From a virus: a stretch of 32,785 nt of DNA. The first letter of the stretch is position 1; each line of letters opens with the position of its first letter. The notes beneath the pieces were generated by a model. It did not search any database. It was not told the DNA's origin and was given only the letters and a program-made list of their open reading frames with translations. The translations under genes were made by a program, and so were the position numbers. The stretch spans positions 1 through 32,785 of the IMG/VR virus record IMGVR_UViG_3300044971_000900; one strand, given 5' to 3'. This document shows positions 7,075 to 15,147 of this stretch, in pieces.

Positions 7075-8673
7075 ATGAACTTGTTTGAAAACATGGGCCA
7101 AACTAACAGAGCGAACGAAATCAAACCGCTTGTTAAAAAATGGTCTAGAACTGGACTTTTGGAAGGTTTGAATAAAAGCGAAACTGCTACTATGGCAGTC
7201 CTTTTGGAGAACCAAGCCAAACAACTATTGAAAGAAGGTTCTGCAACAACTGCAGGTACTTCTGGTACAGGATATGAGCAATGGACTGGTGTAGCCCTTC
7301 CGTTAATCCGTCGTGTATTCGCTGAGATCGCAGCTAAAGAATTCGTTAGTGTACAACCAATGAACTTGCCTTCAGGTCTTGTATTCTATTTAGACTTCAA
7401 ATATGCTGATGACAAAAATCCATTTGGATTTGATCCAACTGGTAAAAACCAAACTGGTACTCTTCAAGGTATCACTGACACTACTTCTGACCCTAATGAC
7501 GGTCTTTATGGTGCAGGTCGTTTTGGATACTCTATCCGTAACGTAGCTGCTACTGCAGCAGCTTACACTACTGCATCTATTGGTAACGTTGATGTATTCT
7601 TTGATGGTAACTACACTGGATCTTTAACTAGCTATAGAAAATTAGCTTTCCCTACATCTTCATTAAGCGCACCAGATTTAGAAGGAGTTCGTTCATTCCG
7701 TCTTTTCTCTTCTTCTGTTGAGTTAGATGTACTTCCTGCATTTACAAGAGTTAGTGCTTCTGCTGCTGGTGAGTTCGTACAGTTCGTAATGGCTTCAAGT
7801 GCAGTATCAACTGGATCATTTACAGCTAACGTATCTTACTCTAAACAACCTACTAACGATGATAGAGGTGACTTCGAAGCTAAACCAGTTTCTTCTCAAA
7901 ACAGAAGCTTGGATACTGACTTGAATATCCCTAGCATTGAATTACAAATGCGTTCTATTCCAGTAACTGCTAAGACTCGTAAGTTGAAAGCAAGCTGGAC
8001 TCCAGAATTTGCACAAGACCTTAACGCATACCACTCAGTAGATGCTGAAGGTGAATTAACAGCAATGTTGTCTGAGTACGTATCTATGGAGATCGACTTA
8101 GAAATCCTTGATATGTTGATTACTTCTGCTGCTTCTACTGACTTCTGGTCTGCAAAAGTAGGTCAAGAGTATAGCGGTGGTGCATTTGCACAATCACAAT
8201 TCTCTGGTCAAGCATACATCCAAGGTACTTGGTTTGCGACTTTAGGTACTAAAGTACAAAAAATCTCTAACCAAATCCATGCTAAGACTTTAAGAGGTGG
8301 TGCTAACTTCCTTGTTACTTCTCCTGCAATCTCAACTATCCTTGAATCAATCCCTGGATACGCTGCAGATACAGATGGTAACAAAATGAAGTATGCAATG
8401 GGTGTACAAAAAGTAGGTGCTATCACAGGCCGCTACGATGTGTACAAAAACCCTTACATGCAAGAAAACACTATCTTGATGGGCTTTAGAGGTTCACAAT
8501 TCTTGGAAACTGGTGCAGTATATGCTCCTTACGTTCCATTAATGTTGACTCCACTTGTGTACGATCCGAACAACTTTACTCCACGTCGTGGTGTAATGAC
8601 CCGCTACGCTAAGTTGGTTACTCGTCCTGAGTTCTACGGACGAATCAACGTAGCTGATTTGGGTATCGTTTAA
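7075..8673 (+). CDS. 23: Major capsid protein (T4 gp23-like)
   Basis: 532 residues, like T4 gp23 (521). It forms the hexamers of the head shell with an HK97-type fold. Diagnostic stretches are WSRTGLLEGL near residue 23, GYEQWTGVALPLIRRVFAEI after residue 65, and LPSGLVFYLDFKY after that, all characteristic of the T4 capsid family. The N-terminal propeptide is expected to be removed by the gp21 protease; the best (L/I)-x-E site is LKE, Glu54 (codon 7234-7236), just before GSATTAGTSG, in keeping with T4 cleavage at Glu65. It starts 21 bases after the scaffold stop with an A-rich, Shine-Dalgarno-free upstream (aacaacaaa). A strong terminator follows at 8697. Confidence 0.96.
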   Translation: MNLFENMGQTNRANEIKPLVKKWSRTGLLEGLNKSETATMAVLLENQAKQLLKEGSATTAGTSGTGYEQWTGVALPLIRRVFAEIAAKEFVSVQPMNLPSGLVFYLDFKYADDKNPFGFDPTGKNQTGTLQGITDTTSDPNDGLYGAGRFGYSIRNVAATAAAYTTASIGNVDVFFDGNYTGSLTSYRKLAFPTSSLSAPDLEGVRSFRLFSSSVELDVLPAFTRVSASAAGEFVQFVMASSAVSTGSFTANVSYSKQPTNDDRGDFEAKPVSSQNRSLDTDLNIPSIELQMRSIPVTAKTRKLKASWTPEFAQDLNAYHSVDAEGELTAMLSEYVSMEIDLEILDMLITSAASTDFWSAKVGQEYSGGAFAQSQFSGQAYIQGTWFATLGTKVQKISNQIHAKTLRGGANFLVTSPAISTILESIPGYAADTDGNKMKYAMGVQKVGAITGRYDVYKNPYMQENTILMGFRGSQFLETGAVYAPYVPLMLTPLVYDPNNFTPRRGVMTRYAKLVTRPEFYGRINVADLGIV

Positions 8674-8696
8674 TCGAACATAAACCAGACTGAAAG

Positions 8697-8724
8697 CCCC
8701 TCCTAGTGAGGGGTTTTCTTTTTT
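8697..8724 (+). terminator. Intrinsic terminator after the major capsid gene
   Basis: Perfect six-base stem CCCCTC/GAGGGG (8697-8702 with 8708-8713), five-base loop, followed by TTTTCTTTTTT. It is 23 bases after the capsid stop and separates capsid from the PhoH gene. Confidence 0.9.
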
Positions 8725-8730
8725 CCAAAC

Positions 8731-8738
8731 TATTTATA
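8731..8738 (+). promoter_or_regulatory. Putative late-promoter octamer TATTTATA before PhoH gene
   Basis: TATTTATA lies immediately after the capsid terminator and 10 bases before the ATG at 8749. A terminator followed directly by this octamer and a start codon recurs at 21941 and 23101, supporting a promoter role. Confidence 0.5.
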
Positions 8739-8748
8739 GGAAAGCAAA

Positions 8749-9459
8749 ATGTTACATATGGCATCTGACTATAACCGCACAGAAGAAGCGCAAGAAGTTT
8801 TTAAAGCAAAACGAAAGCTAAAAAATCCTATTAAATTTAATATCCAACTCAACGACGAGCAAAAGATAGCAAAAGAGCAATCGCTCAACAATGTTATCAC
8901 TGCTCTACGTGGAAAAGCTGGTTCTGGTAAATCACTACTAGCAGCCAACATTGCATTGGATATGTTGTTTAAGGGTGATGTAGAGAAAATAATCATTACA
9001 AGACCTACAGTTGTTGCAGGGCAAGATATTGGATTCTTACCAGGAGATATTAATCAGAAACTAGCACCATTTACTGCGCCAGTATATGAGAATATGTATC
9101 GCTTGTATAGTAAGGAGAAGATTGAGAAGTGCATTGAGACTGGACAGATCGAGATTGTTCCAATTGCGTTTATGAGAGGTCGTAACTTTACTAACTGTTT
9201 AGTAGTAGCTGATGAAGCGCAAAACCTAACAGACAGTCAAACGGAGTTATTACTTACTAGAATGTGTAGCGGTAGTAAATTAATCTTTTGTGGAGATAGT
9301 GCTCAGATAGACTTGAAAGACAAGAAGACATCGGGTTTTGAGTTTATGTGTAAGCACCTTAAAGATGTAGACGGCTTTAACGTTGTAAGTCTACAGAAAA
9401 ACCACCGTCATGAGATTGTTGATCCAATCTTAGAAGTATACAAAAACTACCGAAGCTAA
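8749..9459 (+). CDS. phoH: PhoH-like P-loop ATPase
   Basis: 236 residues. The PhoH domain is a P-loop ATPase/RNA-helicase-like fold common in marine and T4-like phages; its phage role is not established. Visible motifs: Walker A GKAGSGKS at residues 55-62, ITRPTV near 83-88, Walker B LVVADEAQN with Asp155-Glu156, and a late block SKLIFCGDSAQIDL. The length equals that of stand-alone phage PhoH proteins. An AGGAAAG lies about ten bases before the ATG, one of the few Shine-Dalgarno-like sequences here; a second in-frame ATG is at 8758. It is isolated from its structural neighbours by a terminator upstream and octamers on both sides. Confidence 0.92.
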   Translation: MLHMASDYNRTEEAQEVFKAKRKLKNPIKFNIQLNDEQKIAKEQSLNNVITALRGKAGSGKSLLAANIALDMLFKGDVEKIIITRPTVVAGQDIGFLPGDINQKLAPFTAPVYENMYRLYSKEKIEKCIETGQIEIVPIAFMRGRNFTNCLVVADEAQNLTDSQTELLLTRMCSGSKLIFCGDSAQIDLKDKKTSGFEFMCKHLKDVDGFNVVSLQKNHRHEIVDPILEVYKNYRS

Positions 9460-9485
9460 TATAGCTCTCAAACCATTTTACTAGC

Positions 9486-9493
9486 TATTTATA
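9486..9493 (+). promoter_or_regulatory. Putative late-promoter octamer TATTTATA before neck genes
   Basis: TATTTATA, 18 bases before the ATG at 9512. It overlaps the right arm of an inverted repeat ATAGCT (9461-9466) / AGCTAT (9483-9488). Likely serves the co-translated genes 9512-12792. Promoter role inferred. Confidence 0.45.
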
Positions 9494-9511
9494 GGTAAAA
9501 GCCATAGACCT

Positions 9512-10690
9512 ATGAATATACCAATCTGGCCGGGTTCCAGTTCCTTTGTAGCTGTATCAGCCTCTTTTTATAAAACACCATCTACTGGATCGAGACCAAC
9601 TCCGTTTGGTTACTACGATGGAGATGGAGTGTTTAAGATTGAAGCCGATAAGGTAGCGGATTACTGCGCACGTAGCGTTGGGTATCCAATCATGGAGGTG
9701 GAATTACAAGACCTTAACTTCTGGGCTGCATTCGAGGAGTCTACTACAAAATTCACTACAATGGTGAATATGTATAACGCAAAGGATTACATACTCACAT
9801 TGCAAGGTACATCCAAAAATACAAACCTTAGCGGTAGAAACATCCAGACAAACCTAGGTCGTGCTATTGAAATGTCTAAGACATATGGAACAGAAGCGGG
9901 ATCGGGTGGAACAGTGGATTGGAAACGTGGAAAGATAGCAATTAACACAGTGTCACAGAGCTATGATCTCGATGCGTTGTGGACTGATGTGAGTGAGTCT
10001 GGAAAGCGTATTGAAGTTAAACGAGTGTACCACAACGAAGATCCAGCCATTGTAAGATACTTTGACCCGCAGACAGATACGGGTAGAGGAACACAGACAA
10101 TGTTAGAAGGGTTTGGTTGGGGGTCGTATTCTCCAGCTGTATCGTTCCTAGTAATGCCTATGTATGCTGACTTACTAAGAATGCAAGCAATCGAACTAAA
10201 TGACCAAATCCGTAAATCATCTTTTTCGTTTGAAATACAAAACAATAAATTACGTTTATTCCCAATCCCAGAAACAGAATATACATTGTATTTTGAGTAT
10301 GTGGTTGTTGAGGAGAGGAACGATCCACTTAATACACCAACTGGATCAATTAGCGATTTAAGTAATGTACCATATGACCGCATTCAGTTTGGCGACATCA
10401 ATGACATAGGAGTTCAGTGGATATACGAATACACACTAGCAGTGAGTAAGGAGATGTTGGGATTAGTTAGAAGCAAATACTCAACCGTTCCAATTCCAGG
10501 AAGCGAAGCAACATTGAATGGGGCAGAGCTAATAGCACAAGGTAGGGAAACAAAGACTCAGCTACTAACAGATTTAAAGGAGTTGTTGTTATCAATGGGA
10601 CGAGAAACAACAATGCAAGCAGAGGCAACTATAGCAACAGCATTACAGCAGCAATTGGCAAAGGTGCCTAATTTAATATACATTAAGTAG
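9512..10690 (+). CDS. 13: Neck / head-completion protein (T4 gp13-like)
   Basis: 392 residues, against 309 in T4. gp13 and gp14 form the neck that seals the packaged head and receives the tail. The sequence matches the neck-protein pattern in general form: an early block FWAAFEESTTKFTTMVNMYN, a central aromatic stretch, then LRLFPIPETEYTLYFEYVVVEE and a C-terminal helix-rich part (SKEMLGLVRSKYSTVPIPGS). No enzymatic motif. The next gene starts two bases after the stop, and that gene resembles gp14, which supports this call. The first 35 residues are Ser/Pro-rich and look flexible. Confidence 0.68.
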   Translation: MNIPIWPGSSSFVAVSASFYKTPSTGSRPTPFGYYDGDGVFKIEADKVADYCARSVGYPIMEVELQDLNFWAAFEESTTKFTTMVNMYNAKDYILTLQGTSKNTNLSGRNIQTNLGRAIEMSKTYGTEAGSGGTVDWKRGKIAINTVSQSYDLDALWTDVSESGKRIEVKRVYHNEDPAIVRYFDPQTDTGRGTQTMLEGFGWGSYSPAVSFLVMPMYADLLRMQAIELNDQIRKSSFSFEIQNNKLRLFPIPETEYTLYFEYVVVEERNDPLNTPTGSISDLSNVPYDRIQFGDINDIGVQWIYEYTLAVSKEMLGLVRSKYSTVPIPGSEATLNGAELIAQGRETKTQLLTDLKELLLSMGRETTMQAEATIATALQQQLAKVPNLIYIK

Positions 10691-10691
10691 T

Positions 10692-11201
10692 ATGGCACTA
10701 TTTGGATCTTCCCGTGATTTTAGCTTTGTTAGAAACATTAACAATGAACTGCTTGAAGATGTAATTCAGCAGGAGGTAGATTACTTTAAATTATACTTAC
10801 CTGAGACAAAAGCAGCAGATACTGCCAACTTATACGGAGAAGCTTCCTCACAAAAGACATACTATCAACCAGTGCGTTTAGCGTGTCTAGTAGATCGTAC
10901 AGCAGGATTCCAATCATTAGCTGACGATCAGTTTGGTATTGATATTAACGCTACATACACATTCAACTTCTTGAGACCTAAACTCGAAGAATTAGCTTTG
11001 GTACCTCAAGTTGGAGATATTATAGAAGATCGAGGTAGGTATTTTGAAGTAGACAACGTAAACGAAGCTCAGTTCTTTTTAGGAAAAGACAAAGATTACG
11101 GTAAGAATGTAGGTGCAGAATTTGGTAGAAACATTTCAATCCAAATCACAACACACCTGGCTAGAGTAGCAAGATTACAGATCACTAAAGCACGCTTATA
11201 A
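10692..11201 (+). CDS. 14: Neck protein (T4 gp14-like)
   Basis: 169 residues, shorter than T4 gp14 (256). Typical pieces are NLYGEASSQKTYYQPVRLAC, an NLYGE block found in this family, and LVPQVGDIIEDRGRYFEVDN followed by EAQFFLGKDKDYG, a beta-rich segment. It probably joins the gp13-like protein in the head-tail connector. It begins two bases after the upstream stop and its own TAA overlaps the next ATG by one base (TAATG), implying coupled translation. Recognition is by sequence pattern and position, so moderate confidence. Confidence 0.62.
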   Translation: MALFGSSRDFSFVRNINNELLEDVIQQEVDYFKLYLPETKAADTANLYGEASSQKTYYQPVRLACLVDRTAGFQSLADDQFGIDINATYTFNFLRPKLEELALVPQVGDIIEDRGRYFEVDNVNEAQFFLGKDKDYGKNVGAEFGRNISIQITTHLARVARLQITKARL

Positions 11202-12400
11202 TGTATACTAAAAAGCAACTTCCAACATCACAATACGAGTTATCTAAAGGTGTAGAAAATAAAGCCTTTGGTAGGAGTAATGATGTGCGTCGAGATGACG
11301 ACGAGCTTAAGGATTTGACCATTGGTCTATTTGATCTCGATCATTGCATTAAGTGGTATTTTGATAACGTGATTAAACCTAAGGTGAACGACTTTGGTCG
11401 CAATCTAGATGTTCCCGTAATGTATGGTGCTCCGGAAAAGTGGAAGAACATGCAAGCCGATGGATACTTTCGTGATCAAAACGGTAAGATACAAGCACCT
11501 CTAATATCTTATAGACGAACAGCTGTTACAAAAAACAGAATGTTAGGAAACAAAGTAGACGCAAATTATCCAGCACTATACCGAACACAAGAGGTAAAGT
11601 ACACACAACAAAATCGATACGATCAGTTTGGTACTTTAACTAATCTAAAACCAACTCGTAATTTTATCAACACCATTATTCCAGAGTATGTCGATATAAC
11701 TTATGAAGTAATTGTGTGGACAGACTTTATTGAACATATGAACAGTATTGTAGAGTCCATGGTATACTCAGAGGGATCTTATTGGGGAGAACCTGATAGG
11801 TTTAAGTTTCGTACAAAGATTGATGACTTTCAAAACACAACTGACTTACAAGTTGAAACTGATCGAATAGTTAGAACGAGTTTTACTATCACAATGTTTG
11901 GATATCTTGTTCCAGATGTATTGGTGAAAAACCTAAGCAAACAGAAATCCAACAAAACTAATTCAGTACAGCAACTTAACGTGCAGTTTAATACAGATGC
12001 AGATGCTACAGTATTCCAAGATCAGACATCACTTGCGTCAGGTCCAAGCATGCAGGTAACACCAGTAACACCATCAAGTAACATTCTTCCATCAGGAGGA
12101 GTGAGTGCTGAGGTTTTAACCTACTTGAATACTAATTCAGCAAAGACGGCTACAACAGTAACACCATCTAATACTGCACTATTTACGGGAGCTTCTTTTT
12201 TAGCAGCACCGTCAGGTTTACCAGCAACAAGCGCGACAAGTTTCCAGTTCTTTATAAACGGACAACACGTAGAACCTGCCGCAATCACAAGCTTTGTGGA
12301 TAACGGAAATGCTACGTGTACGTTGACCGTCGATACAGCACAACTAGGTTTTACATTAATATCAACAGACGAAATCGTCGCAGTAGGTAAATTTGGGTAA
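11201..12400 (+). CDS. 15: Tail completion / sheath stabiliser-like protein (gp15-like) with C-terminal extension
   Basis: 399 residues. The first about 255 resemble the structural protein following gp14 in T4-like phages: VPVMYGAPEKWKNMQADGYF, then DQNGKIQAPLISYRRTAV and NFINTIIPEYVDITYEVIVW. T4 gp15 (272 residues) caps the tail and binds the neck, and the core length fits. The last about 130 residues are a different domain, Thr/Ser/Ala-rich and beta-like, beginning after ASGPSMQVTPVTPSSN and containing FQFFINGQHVEP; it resembles the low-complexity composition of the fibre genes that follow. The stop overlaps the next start (TAATG at 12398-12402). Confidence 0.58.
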   Translation: MYTKKQLPTSQYELSKGVENKAFGRSNDVRRDDDELKDLTIGLFDLDHCIKWYFDNVIKPKVNDFGRNLDVPVMYGAPEKWKNMQADGYFRDQNGKIQAPLISYRRTAVTKNRMLGNKVDANYPALYRTQEVKYTQQNRYDQFGTLTNLKPTRNFINTIIPEYVDITYEVIVWTDFIEHMNSIVESMVYSEGSYWGEPDRFKFRTKIDDFQNTTDLQVETDRIVRTSFTITMFGYLVPDVLVKNLSKQKSNKTNSVQQLNVQFNTDADATVFQDQTSLASGPSMQVTPVTPSSNILPSGGVSAEVLTYLNTNSAKTATTVTPSNTALFTGASFLAAPSGLPATSATSFQFFINGQHVEPAAITSFVDNGNATCTLTVDTAQLGFTLISTDEIVAVGKFG

Positions 12401-12792
12401 TGGCATTAATTAGAGGAAGTCAAATATCAGGAAGTGTTGCATCAGCGAGTTATGCAGTAACAGCTTCGTATGCTCTTAATGCAGGAGGTGGAGGAAGCAA
12501 CTACTTTATAGCATCTGGAAGTGTAACTGCAAGCGTTGATGTAACCGGAGATATCTTTATTATTAGATCCGGAAGCTACAACCCACTTATAGTATCTAGT
12601 ACCGGCTTGACAACTATATCAGGAAGCGCTGCTAACCTTTTCATAATTAAAAACGCTAGTAATCAAGCCATATTAACTGTATCACAGAGTGGTATTGTTC
12701 AGTTTGCAACCCAATCAACAGATCCTATAGGAACACCAAGTCCAGGTGCAATTTGGTTCACTTCTGCATCTTTTTTTGTAGGTTTAGAGTAA
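12400..12792 (+). CDS. Short fibre-like structural protein
   Basis: 130 residues, rich in Ser, Ala, Thr and Gly with no Cys. The N-terminus has the short repeat ASYAVTASYALNAGGGG, related to the GTASxA repeats of the two large fibres downstream. The rest alternates hydrophobic and polar residues as in beta-helical or beta-prism fibre shafts (FIIRSGSYNPLIVSSTG, LFIIKNASNQAILTVSQSG) and ends with GAIWFTSASFFVGLE. It probably is a virion-surface or fibre-attachment protein. It is co-translated with the gp15-like gene by a one-base stop-start overlap. No named family recognised. Confidence 0.6.
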   Translation: MALIRGSQISGSVASASYAVTASYALNAGGGGSNYFIASGSVTASVDVTGDIFIIRSGSYNPLIVSSTGLTTISGSAANLFIIKNASNQAILTVSQSGIVQFATQSTDPIGTPSPGAIWFTSASFFVGLE

Positions 12793-12799
12793 CACGACA

Positions 12800-12807
12800 T
12801 ATTTATT
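12800..12807 (+). promoter_or_regulatory. Putative late-promoter octamer TATTTATT before first large fibre
   Basis: TATTTATT in the gap after the short fibre-like gene, 27 bases before the ATG at 12835. Promoter role inferred. Confidence 0.45.
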
Positions 12808-12834
12808 AAAGAACTAATATAACAAAAGTACACC

Positions 12835-14583
12835 ATGCCAACTTGGAAAAAAGTCATAGTATCCGGCTCAGCAGCTGAATTAAGTCAATTAAACGTCGGA
12901 GCTAATCAGCAAATCACAACTGCACAAGGCACAACGTTTTTAACGGGATCATTTACGGGGTCATTTGTTGGAAGTGGTGCTGGCTTAACTGGCGTAACTG
13001 CAACAGCCATCTTCCCGACAACAGCTAAGACTGACTTAGCTACTACCGATCAATTCTTTATCAACGACGGAGCTAGTAAGTTTGTTACATATGGCAACTT
13101 AGTAACAGATTTAGCAGGATCAGGTGCTGGTACAAGTAACTTAACTACAACCGATACTGGCGATAGTTTAGCCTTGACTTCTCAAATCGCTGTAACTGGA
13201 GTAACTGCATCCTTCCTAGGTAACGTAGCAGGAACAGCGTCATGGGCATCCAACGTAGTAGGCGGTATTGGAGTAACCTCAGTTGCGACCGCAGGTACAG
13301 TATCGGGTATTACTCTAACGGGTGGTACGATTACCTCAACTGGAACTATTACTCTAGGTGGATCTATTTCCGGCCTTACAAACTCAAACTTATCTGGCAC
13401 TGCAGGTATTACAAATGCTAATTTAGCAAACTCTGCAATCACAATAGCAGGAACATCAACCTCATTAGGTGGATCAATCACAGCTGCTACGATTTTAAGT
13501 GGTACTGGAGTATTCTCAGGTTCTGCTCAAATTCCTAACAGCTCCATTCAAAACGCTCAGCTAGCAAACAGTAGCGTTACAGTTGGATCAACCGCTATAT
13601 CGTTAGGTTCATCAGCAACTACACTTGCAGGTTTAGTTAGTGTAACATCAACTGGCTTTACTGGTTCACTTCTAGGAACTGCATCTTGGGCAAATAATGC
13701 AACTACTGCTGCTACAGCAAATGCTACAACAGCAGCATTAACAGCAGGAGCTGGCCTCTTGAGTGGTGGTACATTTAACGGATCTACAGCGAGAACATTC
13801 TCAGTAGATTCTGGATCAATGCTTCCATACTACTCTGGTTCTATCTTCAGTACACTTTCAGGTGGTGCAACAGTAGCCCAAAATGGTGTAGTAACTTTAA
13901 AAACAGGCCTTGTATCGGGATCGTCAATTGCATCAGGTGCACAAGGTGAAGTAACCCTTACAACAAACGGCGTAGCAGCTTCAGCAGTTGACTTAGGATT
14001 ACAAACAACAGACTCTCCACAATTCGTAGGATTAACGTTGACGGGTGATGCAGCAGTAAACGGTGGTGATATTACAACCTCAGCTACTACATTTAACTTA
14101 GTCAATTCTAATGCAACCACAGTTAACTTTGCAGGTGCAGCTACTACCTTAAACTTAGGTAACGCATCCGGAACTACAACAGTTGCAGGTAATGCAGTAG
14201 TACAAGGTGACTTCACAGTAAATGGAACAACTACATATCTTAATGTTCAAGACCTTTACGTAGAGGATAAATTTATCGTATTAGCTTCTGGATCTGCAAC
14301 AGCAGGAGATGGTGGTATCATAATTGATAGAGGATCAGATGCAGCAGGAAACATTGCTTACGGTTTTGACTCAGTAACCGATCGTTGGGGATTCCAGTCA
14401 GGACTTGCAGATTCTACTAACACCTTTGATCCAACTGCAAACTCAGGTGTAAGTGGTTCATTTGTTCCTTATTTATTCACCGAAACAAGTCACGGTTCTA
14501 CTAAACCAATCACTGGAGAATTTGCAGTAGTAGGTAGCCAGTATATGGATGCAGCAGGAAACTTCTGGATCTACACAGCGTAA
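12835..14583 (+). CDS. Large repeat-rich tail fibre protein, copy 1
   Basis: 582 residues, without Cys, dominated by Ser, Thr, Gly, Ala and Val. It starts MPTWKKVIVSGSAAELSQLN, nearly the same as the second large fibre (MPNWKKVIVSGSDAALSTLI), so this is probably the virion-attachment anchor. The shaft holds repeats of types GTASWA, SVATAGTVSGITLTGGTITS and SNLSGTAGITNANLANS. Near the C-terminus, VQGDFTVNGTTTYLNVQDLY and FIVLASGSATAGDGGIIIDRG match a domain widespread in fibres of T4-like phages. The end (YMDAAGNFWIYTA) is the presumed distal tip. Role: host adhesion or a baseplate or neck fibre; the receptor is unknown. Confidence 0.8.
   Translation: MPTWKKVIVSGSAAELSQLNVGANQQITTAQGTTFLTGSFTGSFVGSGAGLTGVTATAIFPTTAKTDLATTDQFFINDGASKFVTYGNLVTDLAGSGAGTSNLTTTDTGDSLALTSQIAVTGVTASFLGNVAGTASWASNVVGGIGVTSVATAGTVSGITLTGGTITSTGTITLGGSISGLTNSNLSGTAGITNANLANSAITIAGTSTSLGGSITAATILSGTGVFSGSAQIPNSSIQNAQLANSSVTVGSTAISLGSSATTLAGLVSVTSTGFTGSLLGTASWANNATTAATANATTAALTAGAGLLSGGTFNGSTARTFSVDSGSMLPYYSGSIFSTLSGGATVAQNGVVTLKTGLVSGSSIASGAQGEVTLTTNGVAASAVDLGLQTTDSPQFVGLTLTGDAAVNGGDITTSATTFNLVNSNATTVNFAGAATTLNLGNASGTTTVAGNAVVQGDFTVNGTTTYLNVQDLYVEDKFIVLASGSATAGDGGIIIDRGSDAAGNIAYGFDSVTDRWGFQSGLADSTNTFDPTANSGVSGSFVPYLFTETSHGSTKPITGEFAVVGSQYMDAAGNFWIYTA
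12843..12863 (+). repeat. Direct repeat shared by the two fibre gene starts (copy 1)
   Basis: A 21-base sequence starting TTGGAAAAAAG and ending CATAGTATC is identical to 15172-15192 in the second fibre gene. Both code for the WKKVIVSGS anchor. It could serve recombination between fibre genes or may only reflect conserved protein. Confidence 0.75.
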
Positions 14584-14618
14584 GTTTGATAATTGACAAA
14601 AATTTTGTATAGTAAGTT

Positions 14619-14816
14619 ATGGGTATAATGAATAAAATAGTAGGAGCAAGAGATCCTCACCAAGCACCAAACGAGTTAAACGCTCAAGAGTTAGAGTTTA
14701 TTTTAAACTCCATGAAAACGGTTACTATCGCGGGTGAGCAGGTAGAGGTCTTTTACAATATGATTATTAAGCTTCAAAATCAGTATACCCAACAACTGGC
14801 AAAACAAAACGATTAG
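14619..14816 (+). CDS. Small protein between fibres, paralogue 1
   Basis: 65 residues. It contains LNAQELEFILNSMKTVTIAG followed by EQVEVFYNMIIKLQNQY, a two-helix pattern with a short turn (TIAG). The next gene carries the same pattern (INLLRHSLDTLTISG, then KDAKIVASLQYKLEHE), so the two are likely paralogues. Proteins of this form occur in other marine phages but I know of no function. ATG at 14619 or the in-frame ATG at 14628 could be used. It ends two bases before the next start. No octamer is seen upstream, so it is probably transcribed with the first fibre. Confidence 0.68.
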   Translation: MGIMNKIVGARDPHQAPNELNAQELEFILNSMKTVTIAGEQVEVFYNMIIKLQNQYTQQLAKQND

Positions 14817-14818
14817 TT

Positions 14819-15061
14819 ATGACTTTATTTTCAATTGATTTATCAGTAGGAGACATTAACCTACTGAGACACTCCCTAGACACACTTACGATTAGCGGTA
14901 AAGATGCTAAAATAGTAGCAAGTCTTCAGTATAAGCTTGAGCATGAGCTAGCTCAAATAAAAGAGATGCAGGCTCAGCACGATGCAGAGAAGGCTGCCGA
15001 ACTAGAGAAAGCTGTAAAAGCTGAAGCAAGAAGAGTAGCAAAAGCAGCAGTGCAAGAGTAA
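14819..15061 (+). CDS. Small protein between fibres, paralogue 2
   Basis: 80 residues. The first half aligns with the preceding small protein (L..SL.TLTI.G pattern, then a helix ending KLEHE). The second half is a long charged helix rich in Ala, Lys and Glu (KAAELEKAVKAEARRVAKAA) that the first paralogue lacks. Starts two bases after the upstream stop, so the pair is co-translated. Function unknown; lying between two fibre genes it could assist fibre assembly, which is inference only. Confidence 0.68.
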   Translation: MTLFSIDLSVGDINLLRHSLDTLTISGKDAKIVASLQYKLEHELAQIKEMQAQHDAEKAAELEKAVKAEARRVAKAAVQE

Positions 15062-15069
15062 ACGCGATA

Positions 15070-15077
15070 TATTTATA
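15070..15077 (+). promoter_or_regulatory. Putative late-promoter octamer TATTTATA with long leader
   Basis: TATTTATA lies 86 bases before the ATG of the second large fibre, much farther than at the other sites, leaving a long 5-prime leader. Promoter role inferred. Confidence 0.42.
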
Positions 15078-15087
15078 GAAAATAATT

Positions 15088-15147
15088 GTTGTTGGCCGCA
15101 AGGAAGTAGGCGCACACACGGCATAAGTGTATGTATCTAACCACAAC
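15088..15147 (+). promoter_or_regulatory. Possible structured RNA leader of the second fibre
   Basis: Between the octamer and the fibre start, GTTGT (15088-15092) plus GG (15094-15095) can pair with CC (15141-15142) plus ACAAC (15143-15147). An alternative or nested stem, GCCG/CGGC (15095-15098 with 15119-15122), is possible. The segment is more GC-rich than its surroundings. It could be a translational control element or a small RNA; neither is demonstrated. Confidence 0.3.

Noticed and set aside
14470-14477. TATTTATT inside the first fibre coding region
   Set aside because: It is far from any start codon and encodes part of the fibre; counted as a chance match.
14584-14618. TTGACA and TATAGT as a sigma-70 type promoter before the small paralogue
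   Set aside because: The two elements are only about nine bases apart, far from the 16-18 needed.
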